NCBI GenBank assembly: GCA_021734405.1
Contig: JAIPJA010000005.1
Span: 1 to 46,114 of the forward strand
Source: Minisyncoccota bacterium
Lineage (GTDB): Bacteria > Patescibacteriota > Patescibacteriia > Patescibacteriales > UBA12465
Direction: 5' to 3'
DNA length: 46,114 bases
Below are positions 8,325-16,068 of the stretch, piece after piece. A model generated the notes under the pieces. It was not told where the DNA came from and made no database searches. It saw only the letters and a list, made by a program, of their open reading frames with translations. Made by a program: the position numbers and the translations under genes. The stretch's first letter is position 1, and each line of letters opens with the position of its first letter.

Positions 8325-9326
8325 ATGGAAAGCAGTAGACTTAACTTTTTCAAGGAAGCCTATCTTTTAATACAGACTTCTAAAAACATTTTAATTATTG
8401 GACATGTAAACCCTGATAGTGACGCTATTTCTTCAGTAGCTTCACTAGTGGAATTGAGTCTTTTGTGGAATAAAAATTTTACAGCTTTTTGTTTAAATAA
8501 ACCTCAATACGCTTTTAGCTTTCTGCCACATGAAGAAAAAATTTTAAGTCAAACTAACTTTAAAATAAAAGATTTTGATCTTTTAGTAGTGGTTGATTGT
8601 GGATCTATTTCTAGAACTGGATTAGCTAATGAAATTAGGCAAGCTAAAGAAGAGGGTTGGACAGGTAAAATTATTGAATTTGACCACCATCCTAAAGTTG
8701 ATGATTATTCTAATGTTGAGATAAGAAACCCAGAAGCTTCTGCTACTACAGAGGTTATTTACGATTTTTTAGAAGCCAATAAGGTGTTTATAAACAAAAA
8801 ATTAGCCACCCTTCTTTTAGCTGGAATTTTAACAGATACTGCCAATTTTCTTTATTCTTCTGCTAGAGATAAAACTATTTTAATAGCTTCAGAATTACTG
8901 CAAAGAGGCGCTCAATTTCCAAAAATTATGGAAAAAATCATGAATAAAAAGAGTTTTAGTACCGTTAAAATTTGGGGTAAAGTTTTGAATAATTTATATA
9001 TCAATAAAAAATACAACTTAGCTGTAGCTGTTTTAAACTTCGATGACTTAAAAGATTATATAGACGATAAATCTTTTGAAGATGAAGCTTTTGGTGAAAT
9101 AGCCGGATTTTTAAGTAATTTATCAGACATTAAAACTATTTTATTTTTAAGAGAGCCTGAGCCGGGTTATATAAAAGGCAGTCTACGGGCTACCGCTTAT
9201 AATCAGAACATTGATTTATCTAAATTAGCTATGATATTTGGTGGGGGAGGACATAAAAAAGCTGCCGGCTTTTCTTTGTCTGGCAAGCTAATAAAGGTTA
9301 ATAAAAATAAATGGTTAATAGAGTAG
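8325..9326 (+). CDS. DHH/DHHA1 phosphoesterase (NrnA-like nanoRNase/pAp phosphatase)
   Basis: A 333-residue DHH-superfamily enzyme. Metal-binding motifs appear in order: GHVNPDSDAISS (residues 27-38), VVDCGS (near 89), FDHHP (near 120, the DHH signature) and a later aspartate in GILTDTANF. The DHHA1 substrate-binding motif GGGGHKKAAGF lies near residue 305. The family hydrolyses very short RNAs and pAp. It is third in the infB-rbfA cluster, a common association. It ends only 6 bases from the convergent trmD stop. Confidence 0.9.
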   Translation: MESSRLNFFKEAYLLIQTSKNILIIGHVNPDSDAISSVASLVELSLLWNKNFTAFCLNKPQYAFSFLPHEEKILSQTNFKIKDFDLLVVVDCGSISRTGLANEIRQAKEEGWTGKIIEFDHHPKVDDYSNVEIRNPEASATTEVIYDFLEANKVFINKKLATLLLAGILTDTANFLYSSARDKTILIASELLQRGAQFPKIMEKIMNKKSFSTVKIWGKVLNNLYINKKYNLAVAVLNFDDLKDYIDDKSFEDEAFGEIAGFLSNLSDIKTILFLREPEPGYIKGSLRATAYNQNIDLSKLAMIFGGGGHKKAAGFSLSGKLIKVNKNKWLIE

Positions 9327-9332
9327 TATTAA

Positions 9333-10007
9333 TTAAGTTTTTTTAGATATTTTAGTGGCTTCCTCTTGGCGCCACTTTTTTATTTTTTGATGATTGCCAG
9401 AGAGTAATACTTCAGGTACGGGATAACTTTTGCTACCGACTTTAAAAGTGGCTGGTTTAGTATATTGAGGGTATTCAGCAGGTAGAGTATCATTAAAAGA
9501 TTCTTCTTCTAGACTAGCTTGATTACCTAAGACTTCAGGAATTAGACGAGAAATAGAATCTACTATAGTCATGGCTGGTATTTCTCCTCCAGTTAGGACG
9601 TAGGGACCAGTAGATATCTCTTGGTCTATAAAGTTAAGTATTCTAGCATCTACGCCCTCATATCTGCCACAGATCATAATAATTTCTTCATATTTTTCTG
9701 CATAATTTTTAGCTAGTTTCTGTTGCCAGGTTTTTCCGGAAGCAGAGAATAAAATTATTTTTCTTTTTTTCTTTGGACGAGGAGCTAACTCTTTTAAAGC
9801 TTGGTAAAGAGGTTCAATTTTTAAAATCATACCAGCGCCACCTCCATAAGGAGTGTCATCTACAGTTTTGTGTTTATCATTAGACCATTTTCTTAAATCG
9901 TGAATCTTTATTTTTATAAGCTTTTGGTCTTGAGCTCTTTTTATTATACTTTCGGAAAAATATGATTTAAATATTTCTGGAAAGATAGTGATTATATGAA
10001 AAGTCAT
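9333..10007 (-). CDS. trmD: tRNA (guanine-N1-)-methyltransferase TrmD
   Basis: Methylates G37 of tRNAs using S-adenosylmethionine, preventing +1 frameshifting. SPOUT trefoil-knot motifs are clear: PYGGGAGMI (near residue 53), ICGRYEGVD (near 111), STGPYVLTGGE and a VPEVLLSGNH tail. The 224 residues are slightly shorter than the usual 230-250, with a short C-terminal domain. In many bacteria trmD follows rpsP, khpA and rimM; here rimM and rplS are absent, and a strong hairpin terminator separates it from khpA, so it probably has its own promoter in 10008-10120. Confidence 0.97.
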   Translation of the reverse strand: MTFHIITIFPEIFKSYFSESIIKRAQDQKLIKIKIHDLRKWSNDKHKTVDDTPYGGGAGMILKIEPLYQALKELAPRPKKKRKIILFSASGKTWQQKLAKNYAEKYEEIIMICGRYEGVDARILNFIDQEISTGPYVLTGGEIPAMTIVDSISRLIPEVLGNQASLEEESFNDTLPAEYPQYTKPATFKVGSKSYPVPEVLLSGNHQKIKKWRQEEATKISKKT

Positions 10008-10121
10008 AGAATTAATATTTTTTTAATTAATTTTATTACTATAATAATTTATTATAATAAGTTAGAAATTGTAAATTTATTTAATCTGTTTAATATTTTA
10101 CCTTTTTTATTTCCTAAAAGC

Positions 10122-10151
10122 AAAAAGCCACAAACTGAATTGTGGCTTTTT
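10122..10151. terminator. Rho-independent terminator after khpA
   Basis: An 11-bp perfect stem AAAAAGCCACA / TGTGGCTTTTT with an 8-base loop. On the minus strand it directly follows khpA and has a T-run; the symmetry makes it usable in both directions. Confidence 0.85.
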
Positions 10152-10173
10152 GTCTATATAGTAACTTTTAAAT

Positions 10174-10494
10174 TTAGATATTCAAGTCATCTACAGAAGA
10201 AGTATCTACTTCTTCTCGGTTAGATCTAGCTGGTCTTTCTCCGGCATTAGGATCGTAAATTTTTAAGTTAACCCTGGAATTGTTTTTAGCTCCTACAATC
10301 TTTAATAAAGTTCTGATTGCTTGAGCAGTTTGGCCTTTTTTGCCAATAACATATCCCATGTCAGAAGGGTCGATTTTTAGTGTTAATAACACGCCCATTT
10401 CATCAATGGTTCTTTCGACCTGCACTGCTTCTGGTGTAGAAACAATGTGCTTGACGATCATTTCTAAAAATTCTTTGTCTCTAGCTTCGTCCAT
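10174..10494 (-). CDS. khpA: KH-domain RNA-binding protein KhpA
   Basis: A small KH protein with the nucleic-acid-binding loop VIGKKGQT (GxxG) and the preceding DPSDMGYVIG strand typical of KhpA/YlqC. The family binds RNA and acts with KhpB on cell-division-related transcripts in some bacteria. I choose the ATG at 10494 (MDEARDKE), giving 106 residues, because family members start near this helix; an in-frame ATG at 10545 would add 17 hydrophobic residues unlike the family. It lies between rpsP and trmD, the usual neighbourhood, but has its own consensus promoter and terminator. Confidence 0.88.
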   Translation of the reverse strand: MDEARDKEFLEMIVKHIVSTPEAVQVERTIDEMGVLLTLKIDPSDMGYVIGKKGQTAQAIRTLLKIVGAKNNSRVNLKIYDPNAGERPARSNREEVDTSSVDDLNI

Positions 10495-10587
10495 AGTGTT
10501 TACTGTTTCTTCTAAATTGATAGAGATGATAACAATAAAGTTCATTCATCAATTTAAAAGAGCATTTAAGAATTATTCTTATATTAC

Positions 10588-10615
10588 ATTATAACAAATT
10601 ATCTAATTTTGTCAA
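10588..10615 (-). promoter_or_regulatory. Consensus sigma70-type promoter for khpA
   Basis: On the minus strand: TTGACA (10615-10610), a 16-base spacer, then TATAAT (10593-10588), both perfect. It begins five bases after the rpsP stop and implies separate transcription of khpA. Confidence 0.8.
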
Positions 10616-10620
10616 GTAGC

Positions 10621-11070
10621 TTATTCTTTTTTTGTCTCTTCCGCAGATTCCTCTTTATTTTCCTCTGTTTTTGTCTCTGCCTGCTTTTCTGTTGGAGCCT
10701 CAGCCTTAGCTTCTTCTTTGGCTTTTTCTTCTGCCTGAGCAGCTTGCTCACTGGCTTTAGCTTTTTCTTCTTTGGTCTTAGCTTTTTTAGCTAATTTTTT
10801 CTTAGTTTTAAGACGACTGTTGCTTTCTTTCTCTCCTTTAATGATGTCTTTATCAATTAAAAGATTATTAACACTAGCAGACATAGTAGCGCCTTGGCTT
10901 AACCAGTGAAGAATTCGCTCTTTTTTAGCTTGTAAATCTTTGGTGTGAGGATTGTATGAGCCTAAAATTTCTAAAGCTCGTCCATAAGGATCTCGGGCTT
11001 TTTCTGAAATTATTAAACGGAAAGTCGGCTTATTTTTCTTTCCTACTCTTGATAATCTAATAGTTAACAT
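10621..11070 (-). CDS. rpsP: 30S ribosomal protein S16 with charged C-terminal tail
   Basis: The first 75 residues are a standard S16: MLTIRLSRVGKKNKPTFRLI, then DPYGRALEILGSYNPH. The usual length is about 80-90 residues. This protein continues to 149 with a Lys/Glu/Ala-rich, probably disordered tail (about residues 90-149). A good promoter (11156-11184) sits upstream, so it may be transcribed apart from pnp. It is first of the rpsP-khpA-trmD group. Confidence 0.97.
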   Translation of the reverse strand: MLTIRLSRVGKKNKPTFRLIISEKARDPYGRALEILGSYNPHTKDLQAKKERILHWLSQGATMSASVNNLLIDKDIIKGEKESNSRLKTKKKLAKKAKTKEEKAKASEQAAQAEEKAKEEAKAEAPTEKQAETKTEENKEESAEETKKE

Positions 11071-11155
11071 CTTTGTTGCTTTAATTATCTTAAAATGCGC
11101 TTAAATCTAATTTTAAGGCACTTTTTTATTATTTTTATATAATATTAATAACTAA

Positions 11156-11184
11156 ATACTAGCTTAACAGCTGTAAAAAGTCAA
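11156..11184 (-). promoter_or_regulatory. Predicted sigma70-type promoter for rpsP
   Basis: On the minus strand: TTGACT (11184-11179), a 17-base spacer, TAGTAT (11161-11156). It lies in the 128-base gap between pnp and rpsP and would give a leader of about 80 bases. Confidence 0.6.
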
Positions 11185-11198
11185 TACTTTATTAGTCT

Positions 11199-13442
11199 TT
11201 AGCGTCTATCTGATGGGCGACGAGAATTCTGACGTTGATTATTGTATCTACCATTTCCTCCGTCTGAACTCATTTTACTTGGTTCTCCTTGCCAATACTT
11301 TTCATTAACACTTAAATCTTTCATGGTTAATTTAACCCTACCTTGATCATCTATTTCTTTTATTTTAACCTGCACGGTATCACCAACTTTTAACAAACTT
11401 TCAGGTTTATTAACTCTATAGGGAGCCATTTCACTAACATGAACTAAGCCATCTTGGTTGTTATTTAATTTTACAAAAGCACCAAAGTCTGCAATTTTAA
11501 CAACTTCTCCATCAATAATTTCTCCTGGTTCAAATTCATGAACAATATCTTGCACCATTTTTTGGGCTAAAAGACATTTATCCTTGTCTTGTCCACAAAT
11601 AATGACTAGACCATCGTCTTCTATATCAATACTAACCTCAGTAATTTCAATAATTTTATTTATCACTTTACCTCCAGGCCCAATTACCATACCAATTTTT
11701 TCTGGATTAATATTTAGAGTAATTATTCTAGGAGCATAAGGAGATAATTCTGTTCTAGGTTCACTAATAGCATTATTTAAAACCTCAAGCACTTGGTTTA
11801 AAGCTTGCCTTCCTTTTACTAAAGTTTCTTTAATTATTTCTTCGTTTAAACCATCAGTTTTGGTATCTAATTGAATGGCAGTAAGCCCATCTTTAGTTCC
11901 AGTGATTTTAAAATCCATACCACCTTTACCATCTTCTAAATCTTGGATATCAGTTAGGACTTTCCATTTGCTCATGTCTTCATTAGAAGCAAGCCCCATA
12001 GCAATTCCAGCTACAGCTGATTTAATTGGCACGCCAGCATCCATTAAAGCTAAAGATGAGGCACAAGCTGAGGCCATTGATGAAGAGCCGTTAGAACCAA
12101 GGGTTTCACTTACTACTCTAATGGTATAAGGGAAGTCTTCTTTTTTAGGTAAAACTGGCATAAGAGCTTTTTCAGCTAAAGCCCCATGACCAACTTCTCG
12201 ACGTCCAGTTCCTCTCATTGGTCTGGCTTCGCCCACACTGTAAGGAGGGAAGTTATAGTGGTGCATGTATCTTTTAGTGGAAGCGCCTTCAATACCTTCT
12301 AAAGACTGTTCTAAACCTGGAGCACCTAAAGTTAAAATTGACATTACTTGAGTTTCGCCTCTAGAAAATAAACCAGCACCATGATTTCTTGGCAGTAAAC
12401 TAACATCAGCAGTTAATTCTCTGATTTCATCTAATTTTCTACCATCAACACGACGCTCTTCCTCAATAATAGCGCGACTAACTTCAGCCTCTATTTCATT
12501 TTCAGCTGTTTTAGATATAGTTAATTTTCTTTCACCAGCGTCTAGTCCTTGTTCAAATAAATATTCGTCTAGTTTGTATTTTATAGCTTTAACTACCGCT
12601 TTCCTTTCAGTCTTACTATGATAGGCTTTATCAAATAACATTTTAGAAACATTATCTTTAAGCCATTTTTTAGCTAATTCAAGGTTTTCTTCCTTTTTTT
12701 GCTTAGCGTTTTTTTCATCAGTAGTTTCTAGAGCTTCCCTGATTTCTTTTTTAGGAGCAGGTATAGCTTCTTTAAATTCTTTAATTAAATCAATAGAAGC
12801 TTGTAGTTCTTTTTGACCAGCTAAAATAGCTTTTTCCATTTCGTCCTCTTTTATTTCCTCAGAAGCAGCCTCAATCATTATTACTTTCTTCTCAGTGCCC
12901 ACTACGATTAAATCTAAATCACTTTTCTCTCTTTCTTCATAGGTAGGATTAAAAACTAAATTATTTTCAATTCTTCCTACTCTAATTCCTCCAATAGGAC
13001 CTTTCCAGTCTACACCGGAAATAGATAAAGCAGCGGAAGCAGCAATTAAAGAAACAATATCATGATCATTTTCATGATCAACAGATAAGACGGTTATAAT
13101 TACCTGAATGTCTTTTCTTTCTTCATCATTAAATAAAGGCCTAATAGATCTATCTATCATTCTTCCGGTTAAAACAGATTCATCAGTAGGACGACCCTCT
13201 CTTTTTATCCAGCGAGAACCTTTAATAATTCCAGCGGCATACAATCTTTCTTCAAAGTCTACCATTAAAGGAAAGAAACTAACATCAGGTCGTTCTTCTT
13301 TAGATTGTACCACTGTAGCCATAACTACAGTTTCTCCATATTGCACACGGACAGCTGCATCAGCTTGCTGTGCTAAGCGTCCAGTGATAATGGTTAGTTG
13401 GCGGCCAAGCCATTCTTTGGTGAAGCTTTTTTCTTCAAACAT
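11199..13442 (-). CDS. pnp: Polynucleotide phosphorylase (PNPase)
   Basis: 3'-5' phosphorolytic exoribonuclease, trimeric in known cases. The 747 residues contain a first RNase PH domain (about 5-210), the helical linker (240-310), a second catalytic RNase PH domain with RRVDGRKLDEIR, FSRGETQVM and the active-site MDAGVPIKSAVAGIAMG region, a KH domain with MVIGPGGKVINKI near residue 584, and an S1 domain with EIIDGEVVKIADFGAFVKL near 640. The C-terminus ends in an Asn/Arg/Ser-rich tail. It lies downstream of rpsO and the NYN gene; the rpsO-pnp association is conserved in bacteria. With RNase Y it likely completes mRNA turnover. Confidence 0.98.
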   Translation of the reverse strand: MFEEKSFTKEWLGRQLTIITGRLAQQADAAVRVQYGETVVMATVVQSKEERPDVSFFPLMVDFEERLYAAGIIKGSRWIKREGRPTDESVLTGRMIDRSIRPLFNDEERKDIQVIITVLSVDHENDHDIVSLIAASAALSISGVDWKGPIGGIRVGRIENNLVFNPTYEEREKSDLDLIVVGTEKKVIMIEAASEEIKEDEMEKAILAGQKELQASIDLIKEFKEAIPAPKKEIREALETTDEKNAKQKKEENLELAKKWLKDNVSKMLFDKAYHSKTERKAVVKAIKYKLDEYLFEQGLDAGERKLTISKTAENEIEAEVSRAIIEEERRVDGRKLDEIRELTADVSLLPRNHGAGLFSRGETQVMSILTLGAPGLEQSLEGIEGASTKRYMHHYNFPPYSVGEARPMRGTGRREVGHGALAEKALMPVLPKKEDFPYTIRVVSETLGSNGSSSMASACASSLALMDAGVPIKSAVAGIAMGLASNEDMSKWKVLTDIQDLEDGKGGMDFKITGTKDGLTAIQLDTKTDGLNEEIIKETLVKGRQALNQVLEVLNNAISEPRTELSPYAPRIITLNINPEKIGMVIGPGGKVINKIIEITEVSIDIEDDGLVIICGQDKDKCLLAQKMVQDIVHEFEPGEIIDGEVVKIADFGAFVKLNNNQDGLVHVSEMAPYRVNKPESLLKVGDTVQVKIKEIDDQGRVKLTMKDLSVNEKYWQGEPSKMSSDGGNGRYNNQRQNSRRPSDRR

Positions 13443-13599
13443 AAGTTTTATTGCTTGACCATCAAATTACAGAACCATAAGCTATTCATTTTTTGCTTAT
13501 AGCACTATTTATTTAATGGCCAAACCTTAATTAATTATTTTAATTTATTATAGATCAAAAATATACTATACAAGCTAACTAAAAATTAGCCGTATAAGG

Positions 13600-14094
13600 T
13601 TATTGTAAAAACTTTTTGTCGTCGCTTAAGTTAGTAAAATCATCAGCCTGATCTATGAGACGGGAAGAAGTGGTTTTTCTAAAACCCATAACTTCTATTA
13701 GGGAACCAGTAGTGTTTTGAATGTATTCAATTAAAGGTATATAGTCCCCATCTCCGCTTACTAAAACTATTACATCTAGATTGGAAGAGAGTTTGATTGC
13801 GTCCATAGCAATACCAACATCCCAATCAGCTTTTTTCATACCGCCAGAGAAAATTTGTAATTCTTTCATTTTTACCTCAAAGCCCTGTTGTAGCAGGGCT
13901 TCAAAGAAAGAAGTTTCTTCTTCAGTGTCGGTATGGATAACATAAGCAACGGCTCTGATAAGTTTTCTTCCGGCTACAGCTTTTTCCAAAACTTTTCCGA
14001 AATTAACACGTTTGTTATATAGATTTTTGGCGCTATGGTACATATTGGAAACATCTACCAATACGCCAACTCTTTGTTCTTTATGTTTTACCAT
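13600..14094 (-). CDS. NYN-domain (LabA/DUF88-like) protein
   Basis: A 164-residue PIN-like NYN domain. The N-terminal strand VGVLVDVSNMY carries the first acidic residue (D14), KKADWDVGIAMD the middle acidic cluster, and VLVSGDGDYIPLI the conserved S-G-D-x-D segment. These acidic residues are arranged as in metal-dependent nucleases, so RNase activity is plausible but not shown. It is 3 bases after rpsO and upstream of pnp, suggesting an RNA-processing role. Confidence 0.85.
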   Translation of the reverse strand: MVKHKEQRVGVLVDVSNMYHSAKNLYNKRVNFGKVLEKAVAGRKLIRAVAYVIHTDTEEETSFFEALLQQGFEVKMKELQIFSGGMKKADWDVGIAMDAIKLSSNLDVIVLVSGDGDYIPLIEYIQNTTGSLIEVMGFRKTTSSRLIDQADDFTNLSDDKKFLQ

Positions 14095-14097
14095 ATA

Positions 14098-14472
14098 TTA
14101 TTTAGTTTCTGGCTCTTCTTCATCATCATCATCGGAAGTACTAACAATTGCTTCTAGTTTTTTTTCTTTTAGCATTTCTTTTTCTTCTTCAGCTTGTAAT
14201 TTTTGAGCTATTTTTAAATTTAATTTTTCTGATAAATTTCTAAAAGCCTTACTATCTTCTTTTTGCAAATATTTTAGAAGCTTTCTTCTTTCACCAACTT
14301 TTTTTAAAAGACCTCTTCTTGAGGAGTAGTCATGTTTGTGACTCTTTAAATGTTCGGTTAATTCTTTAATTTCTTCAGTTAAAATAGCAATTTGAACTTG
14401 TGAAGAGCCGGTATCATTTTCATGAGTACCAAATTTTTTAATTAATTTTTGCTTTTTTTCTTTAGTTAACAT
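14098..14472 (-). CDS. rpsO: 30S ribosomal protein S15 with acidic C-terminal extension
   Basis: The S15 core is clear: [22 protein letters not shown], then the [16 protein letters not shown] motif that contacts 16S rRNA and the [12 protein letters not shown] helix. The usual length is 88-90 residues; from the ATG at 14472 this one has 124, with a Lys/Glu helix and a terminal DDDDEEE-rich tail. A TTG at 14487 would add five residues; I prefer the ATG because it aligns with the family start. The gene lies 67 bases after rpsT and 3 bases before the NYN gene. Confidence 0.96.
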   Translation of the reverse strand: MLTKEKKQKLIKKFGTHENDTGSSQVQIAILTEEIKELTEHLKSHKHDYSSRRGLLKKVGERRKLLKYLQKEDSKAFRNLSEKLNLKIAQKLQAEEEKEMLKEKKLEAIVSTSDDDDEEEPETK

Positions 14473-14539
14473 ACTTTTTTTGCTCAAGCCGAGACATAGT
14501 CTTTAATATAAAGGCTAAGCCAAGCAAGAGTAAAATTAA

Positions 14540-14803
14540 TTATTTAGATGCGTTAGCTTTTTTTTGTAGTCTAGATTTGTAGCGACTAGCAGTATTTTTT
14601 TTAATAACACCTTTTTTAGCAGCTTTATCTAGGCTTTTTATAGTTTTTTTAATTAATTCTTGAGATTTTTCCTTACCAGCTGTCTCTAATGATTTTCTAG
14701 TTTCTTTTAAGCTTTTCTTAAAAGTTTGCTTTACTTTATCATTAGAAGCTTTTAGTTTAGTATTTTTTCTCAATTCTTTTTTAGCCGATTTAGTATTAGG
14801 CAT
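14540..14803 (-). CDS. rpsT: 30S ribosomal protein S20
   Basis: An 87-residue, lysine-rich three-helix protein starting MPNTKSAKKELRK and containing the S20 pattern ending in KKGVIKKNTASRYKSRL. It binds the 5' and 3' minor domains of 16S rRNA. It lies 29 bases downstream of tRNA-Pro on the same strand, so the two may be co-transcribed, and precedes rpsO. Confidence 0.96.
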   Translation of the reverse strand: MPNTKSAKKELRKNTKLKASNDKVKQTFKKSLKETRKSLETAGKEKSQELIKKTIKSLDKAAKKGVIKKNTASRYKSRLQKKANASK

Positions 14804-14832
14804 ATTTTTTATAATAATTTAATCTTTTTAAG

Positions 14833-14909
14833 TGGTCGGGGCACTGGGACTCGAACCCAGGATCTCATGCTCCCAAAGCATGCGCCTTAGCCAACTAGGC
14901 CATGCCCCG
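14833..14909 (-). tRNA. tRNA-Pro(TGG), CCA encoded
   Basis: Cloverleaf on the complement: acceptor CGGGGCA/TGCCCCG, anticodon stem CATGC/GCATG with loop TTTGGGA (anticodon TGG), T arm CTGGG TTCGAGT CCCAG, discriminator A followed by an encoded CCA. It is the only tRNA in this window with a complete templated CCA. Its first 15 bases overlap the end of the upstream ORF. Confidence 0.96.
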
Positions 14910-15590
14910 TTTATAATAATCTTTTAGACCATCAATCCATCCTATCATTTTGAAAAATAAATTTACATCATTTACTCTTATATGCACTGTTCCGTAAGTT
15001 AATAAATTTATTTTTCTATTTTTTCTATTTTTTGTGGTGGTACAGTAGGTTTTCCAGAATTGATTTGGCGGTAATTTAGTCGCACAAGACCAAAAACTAA
15101 TTGCTTTATCTATATTAACATTTTGATGAGCTATTATTTGTAATTTTATCTTTTCTCGTGGAATTTTACAAATATTTTCCAAAAAATTTATTATTAATAT
15201 AATCATTTCTTTATCAGAGTTAGCAAAGTCAAAACCTTTCCATTTACTACCATAAGCCCCTTTTTTATATCCCTCAGCCCAGTAAAGGTTTATGGCTGAG
15301 AGAAATAGGTGGTTGTCTTTAAGTTGTAAAAATTCTTTTTTAGCTTTTTCTTTGATATCTAGATGTCTGTCGTGTGCTATTTTTGTTTGTTGTTTATTTC
15401 TTTTGATAAGAGCTTCAGAGCTTTTTTTGTTTCCTTTTTTTAGAATCTGTTTTTTTAATGAATTTGGGATATCTAACTCTTTTAACCAATAACTTAAAGT
15501 GCTTTTTGGTGTGTTCAAAACTTTATTGATTTCATTGTAGCTATACCCCAATTTCCTTAGTTTTATAGCTTCATTTTTGTCTGTTCTCAT
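14895..15590 (-). CDS. HTH protein with LAGLIDADG-like half, overlapping tRNA-Pro
   Basis: A 231-residue basic protein. Residues 8-36 form a helix-turn-helix (KLRKLGYSYNEINKVL, then STLSYWLKEL). After a lysine-rich linker, INLYWAEGYKKG (near 101-112), the FANSDKEMIILIINFL helix and IGWIDGLKDYY (near 215-226) resemble the elements of LAGLIDADG homing-endonuclease folds; this is weak, motif-level evidence. The last five codons, including the TAG stop, are the 5' end of tRNA-Pro, so the tRNA promoter would lie inside this gene. It sits beside the intron-bearing tRNA-Phe. It could be a free-standing homing endonuclease, a transcription factor derived from one, or unrelated. Confidence 0.6.
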   Translation of the reverse strand: MRTDKNEAIKLRKLGYSYNEINKVLNTPKSTLSYWLKELDIPNSLKKQILKKGNKKSSEALIKRNKQQTKIAHDRHLDIKEKAKKEFLQLKDNHLFLSAINLYWAEGYKKGAYGSKWKGFDFANSDKEMIILIINFLENICKIPREKIKLQIIAHQNVNIDKAISFWSCATKLPPNQFWKTYCTTTKNRKNRKINLLTYGTVHIRVNDVNLFFKMIGWIDGLKDYYKRGMA

Positions 15591-15649
15591 AAAATTGAAC
15601 TAATAATACAAATATATTATATGATTATGTTCAATTTTGTGCAAGAAGG

Positions 15650-15962
15650 TGCCGAGGGAGAGAATCGAACTCTCGACACAAGGATTTTCCTTGTTTTTGC
15701 TTAGATTTCTCTAAGGATCGGACTATATCATCTCCGCTTATAAAAAGTACGGAGTCGGGCGCTTTTATGAGATTATTGTTGGGACTCACTCATTAGTCTC
15801 TACACCTTCCTTAACACTTATACCCATTAAGGCTTGGCTCGGAATTGCCTTGTTTTAATTATATAAAATTTAGGTTTTTCCGAATTCACCCGATTTGCAT
15901 ATTATATTACTATAATATGGACCGAAAATCAGTCCTTTGCTCTACCACTGAGCTACCTCGGC
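15650..15962 (-). tRNA. tRNA-Phe(GAA) interrupted by a group I intron
   Basis: The 5' exon is 15931-15962 on the complement (acceptor GCCGAGG, D arm, AAGGA stem strand, ending at U33). The 3' exon is 15650-15689 (GAAAATCCTT.., T arm GAGAG TTCGATT CTCTC, acceptor CCTCGGC, discriminator A). Joined, they give anticodon stem AAGGA/TCCTT with loop CTGAAAA and anticodon GAA. The intron separates U33 from G34. CC but not CCA is templated after the discriminator. Confidence 0.93.
15690..15930 (-). ncRNA. Group I intron (IC3-like) in tRNA-Phe
   Basis: A 241-base intron. P1 is the 5' exon end GGACT plus G pairing with CGGTCC (15919-15924), which places a U-G wobble at the 5' splice site. The intron ends in the expected terminal G at 15690. 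Conserved core strings on the minus strand: P/Q-like AATTCCGAGCCAAGCC (15831-15846), R-like GTAGAGACTAATG (15791-15803) and S-like GATGATATAGTCC (15720-15732), with P7 formed by AGACTA and TAGTCC. An AT hairpin CATATTATA/TATAATATG (about 15899-15920) fits P2. The core resembles the cyanobacterial tRNA-Leu intron class. There is no room for an encoded endonuclease. Confidence 0.92.
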
Positions 15963-15985
15963 TTAAATATTTTATTGTCAATTTG

Positions 15986-16058
15986 TTGCGGGGGCAGGAC
16001 TCGAACCTGCGACCTCCAGGTTATGGGCCTGGCGAGCTGCCAACTGCTCTACCCCGCG
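15986..16058 (-). tRNA. Initiator tRNA-fMet(CAT), variant anticodon arm
   Basis: Cloverleaf on the complement: CGCGGGG pairs with CCCCGCA leaving C1 opposite A72, the bacterial initiator hallmark. The anticodon stem is CCAGG/CCTGG with loop CCCATAA, anticodon CAT. Two departures: position 33 is C instead of the near-universal U, and pair 29-41 is A-U, so only two of the three G-C pairs of the initiator signature remain. T arm GCAGG TTCGAGT CCTGC. CCA is not encoded. Confidence 0.92.
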
Positions 16059-16068
16059 TCGTATAAAG

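Noticed and set aside
10609-10794. Phe/Leu/Ser-rich plus-strand ORF
   Set aside because: A shadow of the Lys/Glu-rich tail of S16 on the opposite strand.
15845-16066. Plus-strand ORF of 73 codons
   Set aside because: Antisense to the intron-bearing tRNA-Phe and initiator tRNA; its peptide consists of the complement of tRNA arms.
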